DNA of 64,000 bases from Candidatus Eiseniibacteriota bacterium (GTDB lineage: Bacteria > Orphanbacterota > Orphanbacteria > Orphanbacterales > Orphanbacteraceae), in assembly GCA_024276995.1 (NCBI GenBank), contig JAJRWB010000009.1, positions 1-64,000 of the forward strand, read 5' to 3'. A model generated the notes under the pieces. That model was not told the DNA's origin, searched no databases, and saw only the letters and a list, made by a program, of their open reading frames with translations. How positions within the stretch are numbered: position 1 is the first letter of the stretch; each line of letters begins with the position of its first letter. Below, piece after piece: positions 27,469 through 36,092 of the stretch. The translations under genes and the position numbers were made by a program.

Positions 27469-28035
27469 GTGAAGCGTCATCTTCCCAACCTGATTTCCGT
27501 CGCCCGGCTTCTCCTGGCGGCGCCGGTGTTCTTCGCCATCCGTGCGGGGGAGAACGAAACCGCGCTTCTCCTTCTCGCCGCCTGTCTCGCCACCGACGGC
27601 GCGGACGGCTTTCTCGCCAGGAAGTGGAATGCCATCAGTGATCTGGGGCGGATGCTCGACCCGCTGGCGGACAAGACGGTGGCCGGCATGGTGGCGCTTT
27701 CCCTCTTCCTCTGGCGCGAGTTGCCCCTCTGGTTTCTTCTCGCCGTGGTCATCAGGGACGCGCTCATCCTCCTCGGGGGCGAGTGGATGCGGCGGCGCTC
27801 GGGCACCGTTCCGAGCGCCAACATGATCGGGAAGATCACCATCAACGTCATCGTGGCGGTTCTTCTCTCCTGGCTCTTCGATGTGAACCGCTTCAAACAG
27901 GTCGGATTGTATGTGGGCGCCTTTTTCCTCGTTGCCTCGTTCATCGCGTATGCAAGGGGCTGGCGGGACGTCTGGAAGGTGAAATCCCTTGACAGGAACG
28001 GAGTTGTCCTGCCAAACTCCAAGCCCCAGAGGTGA
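27469..28035 (+). CDS. pgsA: CDP-alcohol phosphatidyltransferase (PgsA-like)
   Basis: 188 residues with four hydrophobic segments. The CDP-alcohol signature DGADGFLARKWNAISDLGRMLDPLADKT fits D-G-x2-A-R-x8-G-x3-D-x3-D. Likely makes phosphatidylglycerophosphate from CDP-DAG and glycerol 3-phosphate, though substrate is inferred. GTG start immediately after the recN stop. Confidence 0.88.
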   Translation: MKRHLPNLISVARLLLAAPVFFAIRAGENETALLLLAACLATDGADGFLARKWNAISDLGRMLDPLADKTVAGMVALSLFLWRELPLWFLLAVVIRDALILLGGEWMRRRSGTVPSANMIGKITINVIVAVLLSWLFDVNRFKQVGLYVGAFFLVASFIAYARGWRDVWKVKSLDRNGVVLPNSKPQR

Positions 28036-28083
28036 AGTGGCTTTTCCGTGAATCTTCCGGCGAAAGTGCCGGCAGGAGAGAAG

Positions 28084-29565
28084 ATGATCGTCCCTTCCTG
28101 GAAACGATTCCGGGAGATCGCCGGCAGGGGAAACCTCGTTCCCGTATATCGAGAGATCCTCGCCGACCTGGAAACGCCCGTGTCCGCCTTCCTGAAGCTC
28201 GGATCCCAGGGAATTTCATACCTTCTCGAGAGCGTCGAGGGATCGGAGAAGCTCGCGCGTTACTCGATCATCGGAATCGATCCGAAGATGGTCGTCCGTG
28301 CCTCGGGCGATGCCGTGGAAATCGAGAGGAGGAGCCGACCCCCGCGACGCAATAAGAGCACGGCGCCTCTGGGCGAGTTGGAAAAGCTCTTCCGCCAGAT
28401 CCGTCCGGTCGAAGTTCCCGGGCTTCCCCCTTTCTACGGAGGTGCCGTCGGGTTTCTCGGTTATGACATGGTGCGCCGCTTCGAGAGGCTTCTCTCCATC
28501 GCGGAAGACGACCTGAAGATCCCCGACCTCTTTTTCGTGTTCGCCGGAACGATTCTGGTATTCGACAACCTGACGCACAGCGTGAAGGTGGTCACCTACG
28601 CGAAAACGGACGGGCGGGCGAAGATCGACCGGGAGTATCGCGGGGCGATGGAGAGGATCGAGAAGGTGATCGCGCGGCTCCGGGAGCCGGTGGGAAGGCT
28701 AGTCTCCCCCGTGCCGGACGGGGCGCCCATCCGGTACAAGAGCACCTTGAGCCGTGAAGCGTTCTGCCGCCAGGTCCGGCGAATCAAGAAGTATATCCGC
28801 GAGGGGGACGTGTTCCAGACGGTGCTCGCCCAGCGGCTCGAGACGGTGCTCCGCTCGGAGCCGTTCGATGTCTACCGGGCGCTTCGCACGATCAACCCCT
28901 CGCCGTACATGTACTACCTGAACTACGGCGATCTGAAGGTGATCGGTTCGTCGCCCGAGGTTCTCGTGCGTGAATCGGCCGGACGACTCGAGCTGAGGCC
29001 GATCGCCGGGACACGGCCGCGGGGCAGGGATCCGATGGAAGATGAGGCGTTCGCCCGCGATCTTTTTTCGGACGAGAAGGAACTCGCCGAGCACGTGATG
29101 CTCGTCGATCTGGGGCGCAACGATCTCGGCAGGGTGAGCGAGTTCGGAACGGTGGTGACCGACGAACTGAAGGTTCTCGAGAAGTACTCCCACGTGATGC
29201 ATATCGTTTCGAATGTCACCGGCCGGCTCCGGGAAGGCCTTTCCCCGTTCGACGTGGTGCGCGCCTGTTTTCCCGCCGGCACCGTGTCGGGGGCGCCGAA
29301 GATACGGGCGATGGAGATCATCGAGGAACTCGAGCCGGTGCGGCGCGGCCTCTACGCCGGGGCGATCGGGTATTTCGGCTACGCGAAGAACATGGACATG
29401 TGCATCGGCATCCGGACGATCCTCGTGTCGGGGAGGCGTGCCTACATCGGCGCCGGCGCCGGCATCGTGGCCGATTCGGTGCCGGAACTCGAGTACCAGG
29501 AGACGCTGAACAAGGCGGACGCTCTGAAGCAGGCGATCGAAAAGGCGGCGCGGGGGCTGGTGTAG
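28084..29565 (+). CDS. trpE: Anthranilate synthase component I
   Basis: 493 residues from ATG 28084 (AGGAG 5 bases upstream); a GTG at 28048 is also in frame. The N-terminal tryptophan-site region carries LLESVEGSEKLARYSIIG. Chorismate-binding core: LRPIAGTRPRG, MLVDLGRNDLGRVS, PAGTVSGAPKIRAMEII and a C-terminal IGIRTILV block. Converts chorismate and ammonia (from TrpG) to anthranilate. It follows pgsA by 48 bases with no clear promoter, Trp-rich leader peptide or attenuator visible. Ends in TAG. Confidence 0.95.
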   Translation: MIVPSWKRFREIAGRGNLVPVYREILADLETPVSAFLKLGSQGISYLLESVEGSEKLARYSIIGIDPKMVVRASGDAVEIERRSRPPRRNKSTAPLGELEKLFRQIRPVEVPGLPPFYGGAVGFLGYDMVRRFERLLSIAEDDLKIPDLFFVFAGTILVFDNLTHSVKVVTYAKTDGRAKIDREYRGAMERIEKVIARLREPVGRLVSPVPDGAPIRYKSTLSREAFCRQVRRIKKYIREGDVFQTVLAQRLETVLRSEPFDVYRALRTINPSPYMYYLNYGDLKVIGSSPEVLVRESAGRLELRPIAGTRPRGRDPMEDEAFARDLFSDEKELAEHVMLVDLGRNDLGRVSEFGTVVTDELKVLEKYSHVMHIVSNVTGRLREGLSPFDVVRACFPAGTVSGAPKIRAMEIIEELEPVRRGLYAGAIGYFGYAKNMDMCIGIRTILVSGRRAYIGAGAGIVADSVPELEYQETLNKADALKQAIEKAARGLV

Positions 29566-29576
29566 GAAGGATTCCC

Positions 29577-30143
29577 ATGATCCTGATGATCGACAACTAC
29601 GATTCATTCACCTACAACCTGGTACAGTATTTCGGCGAGATGGGTGAGAAGGTGGAAGTGGTCCGGAACGACGCCCTCTCCGTCACGGCGGTGGCGCGGC
29701 GGCGTCCCGACCATATCGTGATCTCGCCGGGACCGGGCTATCCGAAGGATGCGGGCATATCGGTCGACATCATTCGCCGCCTCGGCCGGAAGATCCCGAT
29801 TCTCGGCGTATGTCTCGGTCACCAATGCATCGGCGCGGCGTACGGCGCGAAAATCGTCCACGCGAAAAACCTGATGCACGGCAAGACGTCGCGGGTGATC
29901 CATGACGGGCGCGGCGTCTTCCGGGGGATCGAGAATCCCTTTGAAGCGACGCGATACCACTCCCTCGTGGTGAGCCGCACGAAACTGCCCGCCGAACTCG
30001 AGGTGACCGCCTGGACGGCGGACAAGGAGATCATGGCGCTCAACCACCGAGAATACCCGGTGTGGGGCGTTCAGTTCCACCCCGAATCGATCCTCACTAT
30101 CAGGGGGAAGAGAATCCTCCGGAACTTCCTCGAGGTTTCATGA
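29577..30143 (+). CDS. trpG: Anthranilate synthase component II (glutamine amidotransferase)
   Basis: 188 residues. Class I amidotransferase: start MILMIDNYDSFTYNLVQYF, catalytic Cys in GVCLGHQCIGAAYG, His-Glu in WGVQFHPES. Supplies ammonia to TrpE. Eleven bases after trpE; ATGA overlap with trpD. Confidence 0.95.
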   Translation: MILMIDNYDSFTYNLVQYFGEMGEKVEVVRNDALSVTAVARRRPDHIVISPGPGYPKDAGISVDIIRRLGRKIPILGVCLGHQCIGAAYGAKIVHAKNLMHGKTSRVIHDGRGVFRGIENPFEATRYHSLVVSRTKLPAELEVTAWTADKEIMALNHREYPVWGVQFHPESILTIRGKRILRNFLEVS

Positions 30144-31201
30144 ACGGCTCACCGCAGACCGACGCCGCCCTCGCCGCCGCGATTCGGAAAGTGATCGACG
30201 ACGGCGCCGACCTGACGGTGTCGGAAATGCACGACTCGATGACCGCCATCATGGAGGGGCGTGCCACCGACGCCCAGATCGCCGCGTTCCTCATCGGTCT
30301 TCGGCAAAAGGGGGAGACGGTCGACGAGATCGTGGGCGCCGCGTCGGTGATGCGCGAGAAGGCGAAACGGATCCGCCCGGGCGGGAGCGTCGTGCTCGAC
30401 ACGTGCGGCACGGGGGGCGACCGGAAGGGGACGTTCAACATCTCCACCGTCACCGCCATCGTCGCCGCCGGCGCGGGGATCACCGTGGCGAAGCACGGGA
30501 ACTACTCCGTGTCGAGCCGGTGCGGCAGCGCCGATCTCCTCGAGGCGCTCGGCGTGAACATTCGCCTTTCCGTCCCCGATCTCGAGAGGAGTCTCGCCGG
30601 CGGACGGATCGCCTTCCTTTTCGCGCCCCTCCTTCACGGGGCGATGAAGTACGCCATCGGGCCGCGAAAGGAGATCGGCGTCCGAACGATCTTCAATGTG
30701 CTCGGCCCCCTCACGAATCCGGCGGGCGCCCGATTCCAGCTTCTGGGCGTGTACGACGCGGCGCTCACCGAGCCGATCGCCAACGTCCTTTCCCGTCTCG
30801 GTTCGGAACGGGCGTGGGTCGTCCACGGGGAGGACGGGACCGACTAGATCACCCTCACCGGAAAGACGCGCGTTTCCCGCCTCGAGGACGGAAAGGTGGA
30901 GACCGTCGAGATCGAGCCGCGTGACTTCGACCTCCCCGCAGCGCCTTTCGATTCGATCGTGGGTGGTGACATCCAGAGGAACGTCGACATCGCCCACGGT
31001 ATCCTGAAAGGGGAAGGGGGACCGGCGAGGGACACGGTGCTCGCCAACGCCGCCGCCGCCCTTTTGGTCTGTCGGAAGGCGAACAGCCTCCCCGAGGGGG
31101 TCGCACTCGCCGCGGAGGCGATCGACTCGGGCGCAGCCATGGAGCAACTCCAGTATCTCCGCTCCTTCGGCAAGGGACCGGAAGACATCCTCCACGAGTG
31201 A
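30140..31201 (+). pseudogene. trpD: Anthranilate phosphoribosyltransferase interrupted by an in-frame TAG
   Basis: 353 codons. The PRPP site DTCGTGGDRKGTFNISTVTA and KHGNYSVSSRCGSADLLEALG are intact, as are GPRKEIGVRTIFNVLGPLTNPA and the C-terminal NAAAALLV. At 30845-30847 a TAG replaces the conserved Glu after Asp: the frame reads VHGEDGTD, stop, ITLTGKTRV, where relatives have DG-x-DE-[IV]. The frame then runs cleanly to TGA at 31199-31201, overlapping trpC. A one-base GAG to TAG change explains it. Termination would remove the last third of the enzyme in a set of otherwise intact trp genes, so sequence error, readthrough or recent loss must be separated. Confidence 0.9.
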
Positions 31202-31989
31202 GTGCGGCCGTGATTCTCGACGAAATCGTTCAGGTTAAAAGGGAGGAACTCTCCCGGAGGAAGAACGCGTACTCTTTTGCTTCGCTCCGCTCAGAGGCTT
31301 CCCACCGCGACGATCACCGCTCCTTCTCCGCCGCGCTCCTGGAGGAGGGGATCTCCCTCATCGCCGAGATCAAGCGGGCGTCCCCCTCGGCCGGATTGAT
31401 TCGGGAGGACTTCGACGCCCCGGCGATCGGCGCGGCATACGAGCGGGGCGGAGCGGCGGCGCTATCGGTTCTCACCGACGAGTCGTATTTCCGCGGATCC
31501 CTCGCCTTTCTCGGAACGGTCCGCCCGGCGACGACCCTCCCTCTTCTTCGGAAGGATTTCATTATCGACGAATACCAGGTCGCCGAGGCGGGGGCGTCGG
31601 GGGCGGACGCCTTCCTGCTGATCGCGGCGATTCTCTCGAAAAGCCAGGTCGAGGAATACATCGCTTTCGGTGCGGAACTTGGAATGGACGCCCTTGTGGA
31701 AGTGCACGACGGCGACGACCTCGACAAGGCGGTGTATGCCGGCTCCGGTATCATAGGGATCAACAATCGGGATCTGAAGACGTTTGAAGTGAATATGAAC
31801 ACGTCGATCGAGCTGGGGAGGGTTCTGCCCGGCGGCGTGATCCGGGTGAGCGAGAGCGGAATCCGGACCGCCGAAGATGTGGAACGTCTCGCCGGTTTCG
31901 GCTTCGATGCCGTGCTTGTGGGGGAGAGCCTCATGCGGGAGGACGACCCGGGCGAGGCGGCCCGGCACCTGATGGGACGCGTTCCGTGA
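31198..31989 (+). CDS. trpC: Indole-3-glycerol-phosphate synthase
   Basis: 263 residues, TIM barrel. LIAEIKRASPSAG, LLRKDFIIDEYQVAEA, INNRDLKTFEV and VSESGIRTAEDVERL are family blocks. GTG start overlaps the trpD stop; GTGA overlap with trpF. Not fused to trpF. Confidence 0.95.
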   Translation: MSAAVILDEIVQVKREELSRRKNAYSFASLRSEASHRDDHRSFSAALLEEGISLIAEIKRASPSAGLIREDFDAPAIGAAYERGGAAALSVLTDESYFRGSLAFLGTVRPATTLPLLRKDFIIDEYQVAEAGASGADAFLLIAAILSKSQVEEYIAFGAELGMDALVEVHDGDDLDKAVYAGSGIIGINNRDLKTFEVNMNTSIELGRVLPGGVIRVSESGIRTAEDVERLAGFGFDAVLVGESLMREDDPGEAARHLMGRVP

Positions 31990-32621
31990 GCCTCGTGAAG
32001 ATCTGCGGCCTCACGCGGGAGGAGGATGTGGAACTCGTTCGCCGGGAGGGCGTCGACTTCGCGGGCTTCGTTTTCGCCGCCGGTCCGAGAAGGGTCGATC
32101 CGAAAAGGGCGCGGGAGCTGATCGCACTTCTCGAAGGTTCCTCCGTTCGCCCGGTGGGGGTCTTTGTGAACGAGGATCCCGCCAGGGTGGAGGAGATCGC
32201 CCGGATCACCGGGATCACCCACGTTCAACTCCACGGCGATGAGCCGGAAGGGTATCTCGCGTCGTGGCGGGGAAAGCGGATCCGCGCGATCGCGGTGCGC
32301 AACGGCGCGACACTCGCGCGGCTCGGCCGGTGCGACGGCGATTATCTTCTTCTCGACGCCTGGGACGGGACGGTCCGGGGAGGGACGGGGAAGACGTTCC
32401 GTTGGGAACTCGCCCGCGATCTCGATATTCCCGTTCCGCTGTTTCTCGCCGGTGGGCTCGATCCCGACAATGTGACGGAAGCGATCCGCCTGGTCCGCCC
32501 CGCGGGGGTGGATGTTTCGAGCGGCGTGGAGAAGGAGCCGGGCATCAAGGACGCGAGAAAGGTACGAAGCTTCGTAGAAAGGGCGCGCCGGGCCTTTTCT
32601 GCGGAAGGGGGAGACTCTTGA
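31986..32621 (+). CDS. trpF: Phosphoribosylanthranilate isomerase
   Basis: 211 residues. [12 protein letters not shown] with the catalytic Cys, [26 protein letters not shown] and [18 protein letters not shown] start; its TGA overlaps the trpB TTG. Confidence 0.95.
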   Translation: MSLVKICGLTREEDVELVRREGVDFAGFVFAAGPRRVDPKRARELIALLEGSSVRPVGVFVNEDPARVEEIARITGITHVQLHGDEPEGYLASWRGKRIRAIAVRNGATLARLGRCDGDYLLLDAWDGTVRGGTGKTFRWELARDLDIPVPLFLAGGLDPDNVTEAIRLVRPAGVDVSSGVEKEPGIKDARKVRSFVERARRAFSAEGGDS

Positions 32622-33808
32622 AAACGGGACCGGACAAGGCTGGGTACTTCGGAGCGTATGGGGGGAGATTCGTGCCGGAAACGGTGATGCCCGCCCTTCT
32701 CGAACTCGAGGAGGCGTACGGCGCGGCGAAGAAGGAGAAGGCTTTTCGTCGCTCCGTCGATCGATACCTCAAGGAGTACTGCGGGCGCCCGACGCCGCTT
32801 TATTTCGCCGAACGACTCACCGCCGCGTTCGGCGGTCCGCGGGTCTATCTGAAACGGGAAGACCTGAACCATACCGGTGCTCATAAGATCAACAACTGCA
32901 TCGGCCAGGCGCTTCTCGCGAAGCGGATGGGGAAGAACCGGATCATCGCCGAAACGGGGGCGGGCCAGCACGGTGTCGCCACCGCCACGGCGGCCGCCCT
33001 CTTCGGGATGAAGTGCGTGATCTACATGGGCGTCGAGGATACGCGCCGGCAATCTCTCAACGTGTTCCGTATGAAAATGCTCGGCGCCGAAGTGGTGCCT
33101 GTCGACTCCGGTTCGAAAACATTGAAGGACGCGATCAACGAGGCGATGCGCGACTGGGTGACCCACGTGAAAACCACCCATTACCTCCTCGGTTCGGTAC
33201 TCGGTCCGCACCCGTATCCCGTCATGGTGCGGGACTTCCAGGCGGTGATCGGACGGGAGGCGCGCCGGCAGATCGTGCGCGCCGAGGGGCGTCTCCCCGA
33301 TCTCCTCGTCGCATGCGTCGGCGGGGGCTCCAACTCGATCGGCCTGTTCCACCCTTTCCTCGGGGACGACGCCGTCCGGATGGTCGGCGTCGAGGCGGGT
33401 GGACGGGGAAAGAAGCTCGGCGATCATGCCGCCCGTTTCTCGGGAGGATCGATCGGCGTCCTCCAGGGGACGCTGAGCTATCTCCTCCATGACCGCCACG
33501 GACAGATCGCGCCCACCCACTCGGTCTCGGCAGGGCTCGATTACCCGTCGGTCGGGCCGGAGCATAGTCACCTGAGAGAGACGGGGCGGGTGGAATACAC
33601 GTCGGTCGGCGATCGCGCCGCCCTCGACGCGTTCCATTTCCTGAGCCGCACGGAGGGGATCGTCCCCGCCCTCGAATCGGCCCACGCCGTGGCGTGGCTT
33701 CGAAAGGCGGCGCGTTCGCTTCCGAAGGGCGATCTTGTCATCCTCAATCTCTCCGGACGGGGGGACAAGGACGTGGTCACCGTGGCATCCGGCGCTTCGC
33801 AGGTGTGA
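32618..33808 (+). CDS. trpB: Tryptophan synthase beta subunit
   Basis: 396 residues from TTG 32618. [17 protein letters not shown] start, PLP Lys in [34 protein letters not shown] phosphate loop and [17 protein letters not shown] TrpB1-type enzyme, the form that pairs with TrpA, but trpA does not follow; the next feature is a tRNA. Overlaps trpF by TTGA. Confidence 0.95.
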   Translation: MKTGPDKAGYFGAYGGRFVPETVMPALLELEEAYGAAKKEKAFRRSVDRYLKEYCGRPTPLYFAERLTAAFGGPRVYLKREDLNHTGAHKINNCIGQALLAKRMGKNRIIAETGAGQHGVATATAAALFGMKCVIYMGVEDTRRQSLNVFRMKMLGAEVVPVDSGSKTLKDAINEAMRDWVTHVKTTHYLLGSVLGPHPYPVMVRDFQAVIGREARRQIVRAEGRLPDLLVACVGGGSNSIGLFHPFLGDDAVRMVGVEAGGRGKKLGDHAARFSGGSIGVLQGTLSYLLHDRHGQIAPTHSVSAGLDYPSVGPEHSHLRETGRVEYTSVGDRAALDAFHFLSRTEGIVPALESAHAVAWLRKAARSLPKGDLVILNLSGRGDKDVVTVASGASQV

Positions 33809-33815
33809 GGGACGG

Positions 33816-33843
33816 CTCTTCCCGCCGCCACCCGCGGGGAGAG
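33816..33843 (+). terminator. Hairpin closing the trp operon
   Basis: CTCTTCCCGC (33816-33825) pairs with GCGGGGAGAG (33834-33843), one U-G pair, 8-base loop, 7 bases after the trpB stop. Only GGCTTTC follows, so termination strength is uncertain. Confidence 0.5.
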
Positions 33844-33882
33844 GGCTTTCCCGAATCTCCGCGCCCGGGCCGGCGATTCGCC

Positions 33883-33911
33883 TTGGCGTCTTCGTCCGGT
33901 TGCGATACAAT
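33883..33911 (+). promoter_or_regulatory. Promoter of tRNA-Arg
   Basis: TTGGCG (33883-33888), 17-base spacer, TACAAT (33906-33911), 20 bases before the mature tRNA 5' end. Confidence 0.55.
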
Positions 33912-33931
33912 GCCGTCTCCGGTGCGATTCA

Positions 33932-34004
33932 GCGCCCGTAGCTCAGTGGATAGAGCACTGGCCTCCGGAGCCAGGTGTCGGAGGTTCGAATCCTCCCGGG
34001 CGTA
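33932..34004 (+). tRNA. tRNA-Arg(CCG)
   Basis: 73-base cloverleaf: acceptor GCGCCCG/CGGGCGT (G-U at 1-72), D arm GCTC/GAGC, anticodon stem CTGGC/GCCAG with loop CTCCGGA (anticodon CCG), T arm GGAGG/CCTCC with TTCGAAT. No CCA is encoded; a T6 run follows immediately, then a CCCCGGGG...CCCCGGGG repeat that may help end transcription. Confidence 0.95.
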
Positions 34005-34119
34005 TTTTTTCCCCGGGGATCCTTCCCCGGGGAGATCTTCCTCCTCCCCCGTCCGGCCTTTGTAACAATATGCTGTGAAAGGGGATGTAAATCTTCCATC
34101 CGGAGAGATCAATTTCTTG

Positions 34120-34148
34120 TTGACAGGAGGGAAAGGCGTTCCTAGAAT
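34120..34148 (+). promoter_or_regulatory. Strong sigma-70 promoter for a noncoding transcript
   Basis: Consensus TTGACA (34120-34125), 17-base spacer, TAGAAT (34143-34148). Start point predicted at about 34155. No coding frame starts within 390 bases downstream. Confidence 0.75.
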
Positions 34149-34154
34149 GGCGGT

Positions 34155-34357
34155 CCCTTTTCGGCGTGCGCCCGCGGCGCGATCTTTCGGGAAGGCCTCC
34201 TAGAGAGGATCCGGTTAACCTGTTGAAGGAGAAGAGAATAGAGTATTGCGCTCATCGAGATCGGCCCTGAACGGGCGGGGAACGAACCGCCAGGGGGACA
34301 GCGGACTCGCACGGTTCACCCCCTGCTCCCTGGTCGGTCCCGCCCTTCGGAAAAGGG
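34155..34357 (+). ncRNA. Candidate structured RNA of about 200 nt (unknown class)
   Basis: Begins at the predicted transcription start. Its two ends pair: CCCTTTTC (34155-34162) with GAAAAGGG (34350-34357), continued by GGCG (34163-34166) with CGCC (34341-34344). Inside are a GCGCC/GGCGC hairpin (34168-34180) and a long arm closed by GGGCGGG/CCCGCCC (34273-34279, 34339-34345); the arm holds two mutually exclusive pairings, GAACCG/CGGTTC (34284-34289, 34312-34317) and CAGGGGG/CCCCCTG (34291-34297, 34319-34325). The GGCG/CGCC pair competes with the base of that arm. Size and end pairing recall 6S RNA, but the internal layout does not match. I recognise no known family. Confidence 0.5.
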
Positions 34358-34390
34358 TGTAGGGGGTTCCCCCGGGCGCACTTTCTGCGT

Positions 34391-34512
34391 TATAATGTAG
34401 TAGAGGGCTTCAAGAAAGAGCCGCTTGACCGTTCGGCGCCAGCGTGAGGAGGTGGACGTCCGCACCTCCACCCCCATCAGGTGCACGGCGGGAAGGCGGC
34501 CTTTTTCTTTTT
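34391..34512 (+). ncRNA. Candidate small RNA or attenuating leader before pilM
   Basis: TATAAT at 34391-34396 (weak TTCCCC 18 bases upstream) would start a transcript near 34403. Its ends form a 13-pair helix with one bulge: 34412-34424 (AAGAAAGAGCCGC) with 34496-34509, running into a T-rich tract like a terminator. Inside lies the perfect hairpin GGAGGTG/CACCTCC (34448-34454, 34463-34469), itself enclosed by CGCC..GTG with CACGGCG. The element ends about 35 bases before pilM, so it could be a terminated small RNA or a riboswitch-like attenuator. Class unknown. Confidence 0.45.
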
Positions 34513-34546
34513 GCCCCCGTGAGGGTCGTGGAGTAGGGTATTCGGG

Positions 34547-35584
34547 ATGTGGGGTACCAATCGGCATGTCGCCGGCTTTGACGGGTCGGGCGACACGATA
34601 AAAGCGGTGAGGGTCCGGTGCGGAAGGGGACGGCGTCCGCTCCTCGTCGATTTCGCGCTGCGCGATCTCTCCGGACCGGGGTCCGACTCGGGACTCTTCC
34701 GCGAATCGGGGTGGGGATTCCGCCGAGGCGGGGCGTCGTGCTCTTATCCGGGCCGGGACATACACATCCGCCAGCTCGATCTTCCTCTCCAGGATGACTT
34801 CGAACTGATGGCGAGTCTCCCTTTCGAGGTAAGGCGTCACGTTCCCGTGTCGGAGTCGGCCGACCGCGTGGTGGCGCACCAGGTTCTTCGCAGGGAACGG
34901 GAACGCCGGCGGATGTCGGTGCTCGTGGTGGTTGCCCCGTCGGCGGAGATCGAATCGGTTCGCGACCGCTACCTGCGGGCGGGGGTGCAGCCGAAGAGAA
35001 TCGAGCCGGCGCCTCTCGCCGCCGTGAACCAGGTGATCCACTCCTCCCTCGCTCCGGACGACGGTTGCTGGGGTGTTCTCGACGTGGGCGATACGGGAAG
35101 CTGGCTCGCTCTTTGCCGGAAGGGCGGTCCTCTTCATGTGCGGTCGATCCACATCGGCGGCGCGAGTTTCACCCAGGAACTCGTTCTTCGCTGTCGTCTC
35201 ACCCGTAAAGAAGCGGACCGCGTGAAGCGGGCGGAAGTGGCGCTCGGGAAGATTCGTCCCGAGTGGCGTTCGCGGACCGCCACGCTGCCGACGCTTCTGA
35301 AGAATACGATCCAAGGACTCGCTTCCGAAGTATCCTTACAGTTGAATGGTTACAGGAAGAAGAACGGCCCGGTAAGGGCGCTCTTTCTCGCCGGCGGAGG
35401 CGCGCTCGTCCATGGTCTCGACGGCGTTCTCGGCGAGAAACTCGGCATGACGGTGCGTCTCGCGGATCCGTTTTCCGCGTTCGATCTCCCCTCGACATGG
35501 ACCGCCCGAAAGAGGGATCTCCTCGCCGACCTGGCTCCCCGGTTTCTCGTCGCCGTGGGGTTGACACGCTGGTGGGAACACTGA
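34547..35584 (+). CDS. pilM: Type IV pilus assembly protein PilM-like
   Basis: 345 residues. Actin-like ATPase fold: VAGFDGSGDTIKAVRV at the start (phosphate 1), VLDVGDTGSWLALCRKG (phosphate 2), and FLAGGGALVHGLDGVLGEKLG (adenosine motif). Cytoplasmic ring partner of PilN in type IV pilus machines. Followed at once by pilN, pilO and pilP homologues. A GGAG at about 34530 is rather far from the ATG, and the true start may differ by a few codons. Confidence 0.82.
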   Translation: MWGTNRHVAGFDGSGDTIKAVRVRCGRGRRPLLVDFALRDLSGPGSDSGLFRESGWGFRRGGASCSYPGRDIHIRQLDLPLQDDFELMASLPFEVRRHVPVSESADRVVAHQVLRRERERRRMSVLVVVAPSAEIESVRDRYLRAGVQPKRIEPAPLAAVNQVIHSSLAPDDGCWGVLDVGDTGSWLALCRKGGPLHVRSIHIGGASFTQELVLRCRLTRKEADRVKRAEVALGKIRPEWRSRTATLPTLLKNTIQGLASEVSLQLNGYRKKNGPVRALFLAGGGALVHGLDGVLGEKLGMTVRLADPFSAFDLPSTWTARKRDLLADLAPRFLVAVGLTRWWEH

Positions 35585-35585
35585 A

Positions 35586-36092
35586 ATGTATCGCATCGAT
35601 CTTCTCGCCCGCCGTGATCGTGTCGTTTTCAGATGGTATTCGGTTCTTCTCACTCTCGCCCTCTCTGCGGGACTCGTGTCGTTCGGTATCCACGCGGGGG
35701 GGCTCGTGATGCTCCGCAAGAGCGATGTCGAAAGCCGCGGGGCGCTCCTCGCCGGGATCGATCGCGTGACCGCGGCGAAAACCGGGGTGGACCGGAGACT
35801 CGACGATCGGCTCGCCGTGATCGGCGTCCACGCGGAGCGGATTCTCTGGGCGCCCCTTCTCGCCGCCGTTACGGCCGATCTCCCGCGGGGAGACATTCTC
35901 GAAGAGATCGAATGGCACGCCGACAAGAAGAGACTCGTCCTCCGGGTCGAGGGAGAGGACGCGGCCGCTTTTCGTGCATCCCTCGCGTCGGACGCCGCGC
36001 TGCGGGAACGTTTCCCATCGGTGGGCGAGGCGAGGCGGCTCGAGGAAGGGAGATACGAAATCGCCCTCCTTTCGAACGGAGGGGGGCGGTGA
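35586..36092 (+). CDS. pilN: PilN-like pilus assembly protein
   Basis: 168 residues. N-terminal MYRIDLLARRDRVVF in the place of the PilN motif that docks in PilM, one membrane segment (VLLTLALSAGLVSFGIHAGG), then a periplasmic domain with DRRLDDRLAVIGVHAERILWAPLLAAV and a ferredoxin-like end. Assignment rests mainly on topology and position between pilM and pilO. Confidence 0.7.
   Translation: MYRIDLLARRDRVVFRWYSVLLTLALSAGLVSFGIHAGGLVMLRKSDVESRGALLAGIDRVTAAKTGVDRRLDDRLAVIGVHAERILWAPLLAAVTADLPRGDILEEIEWHADKKRLVLRVEGEDAAAFRASLASDAALRERFPSVGEARRLEEGRYEIALLSNGGGR

Noticed and set aside
28036-28083. trp attenuator leader before trpE
   Set aside because: No Trp-rich short frame and no terminator/antiterminator pair could be drawn in the 48 bases.
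33932-34010. Integrated element at tRNA-Arg
   Set aside because: No integrase follows and no repeat of the tRNA 3' end was noticed downstream; xerC at 6.9 kb is the chromosomal type.
34155-34357. 6S RNA identity
   Set aside because: Ends pair and the size fits, but the internal bulge is strongly one-sided and the typical central bubble with matching flanks was not found by eye. Left as unknown class.
34480-34503. SRP (4.5S) RNA, because of a CAGGT...GGAAGG pattern
   Set aside because: The conserved GGAAGCAGCC segment is missing and the motif lies near the 3' end, not at the apex of one long hairpin.
34391-34512. c-di-GMP (GEMM-I) riboswitch before pilM
   Set aside because: The GGGCAAACC-like and GGGACGCAAAGC-like consensus segments are absent.
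34316-35314. Long antisense frames such as the one opposite pilM, rpsA and thrS
   Set aside because: They lie fully opposite conserved genes, have Arg/His/Asp-heavy composition and no family motifs; high GC makes such frames common.
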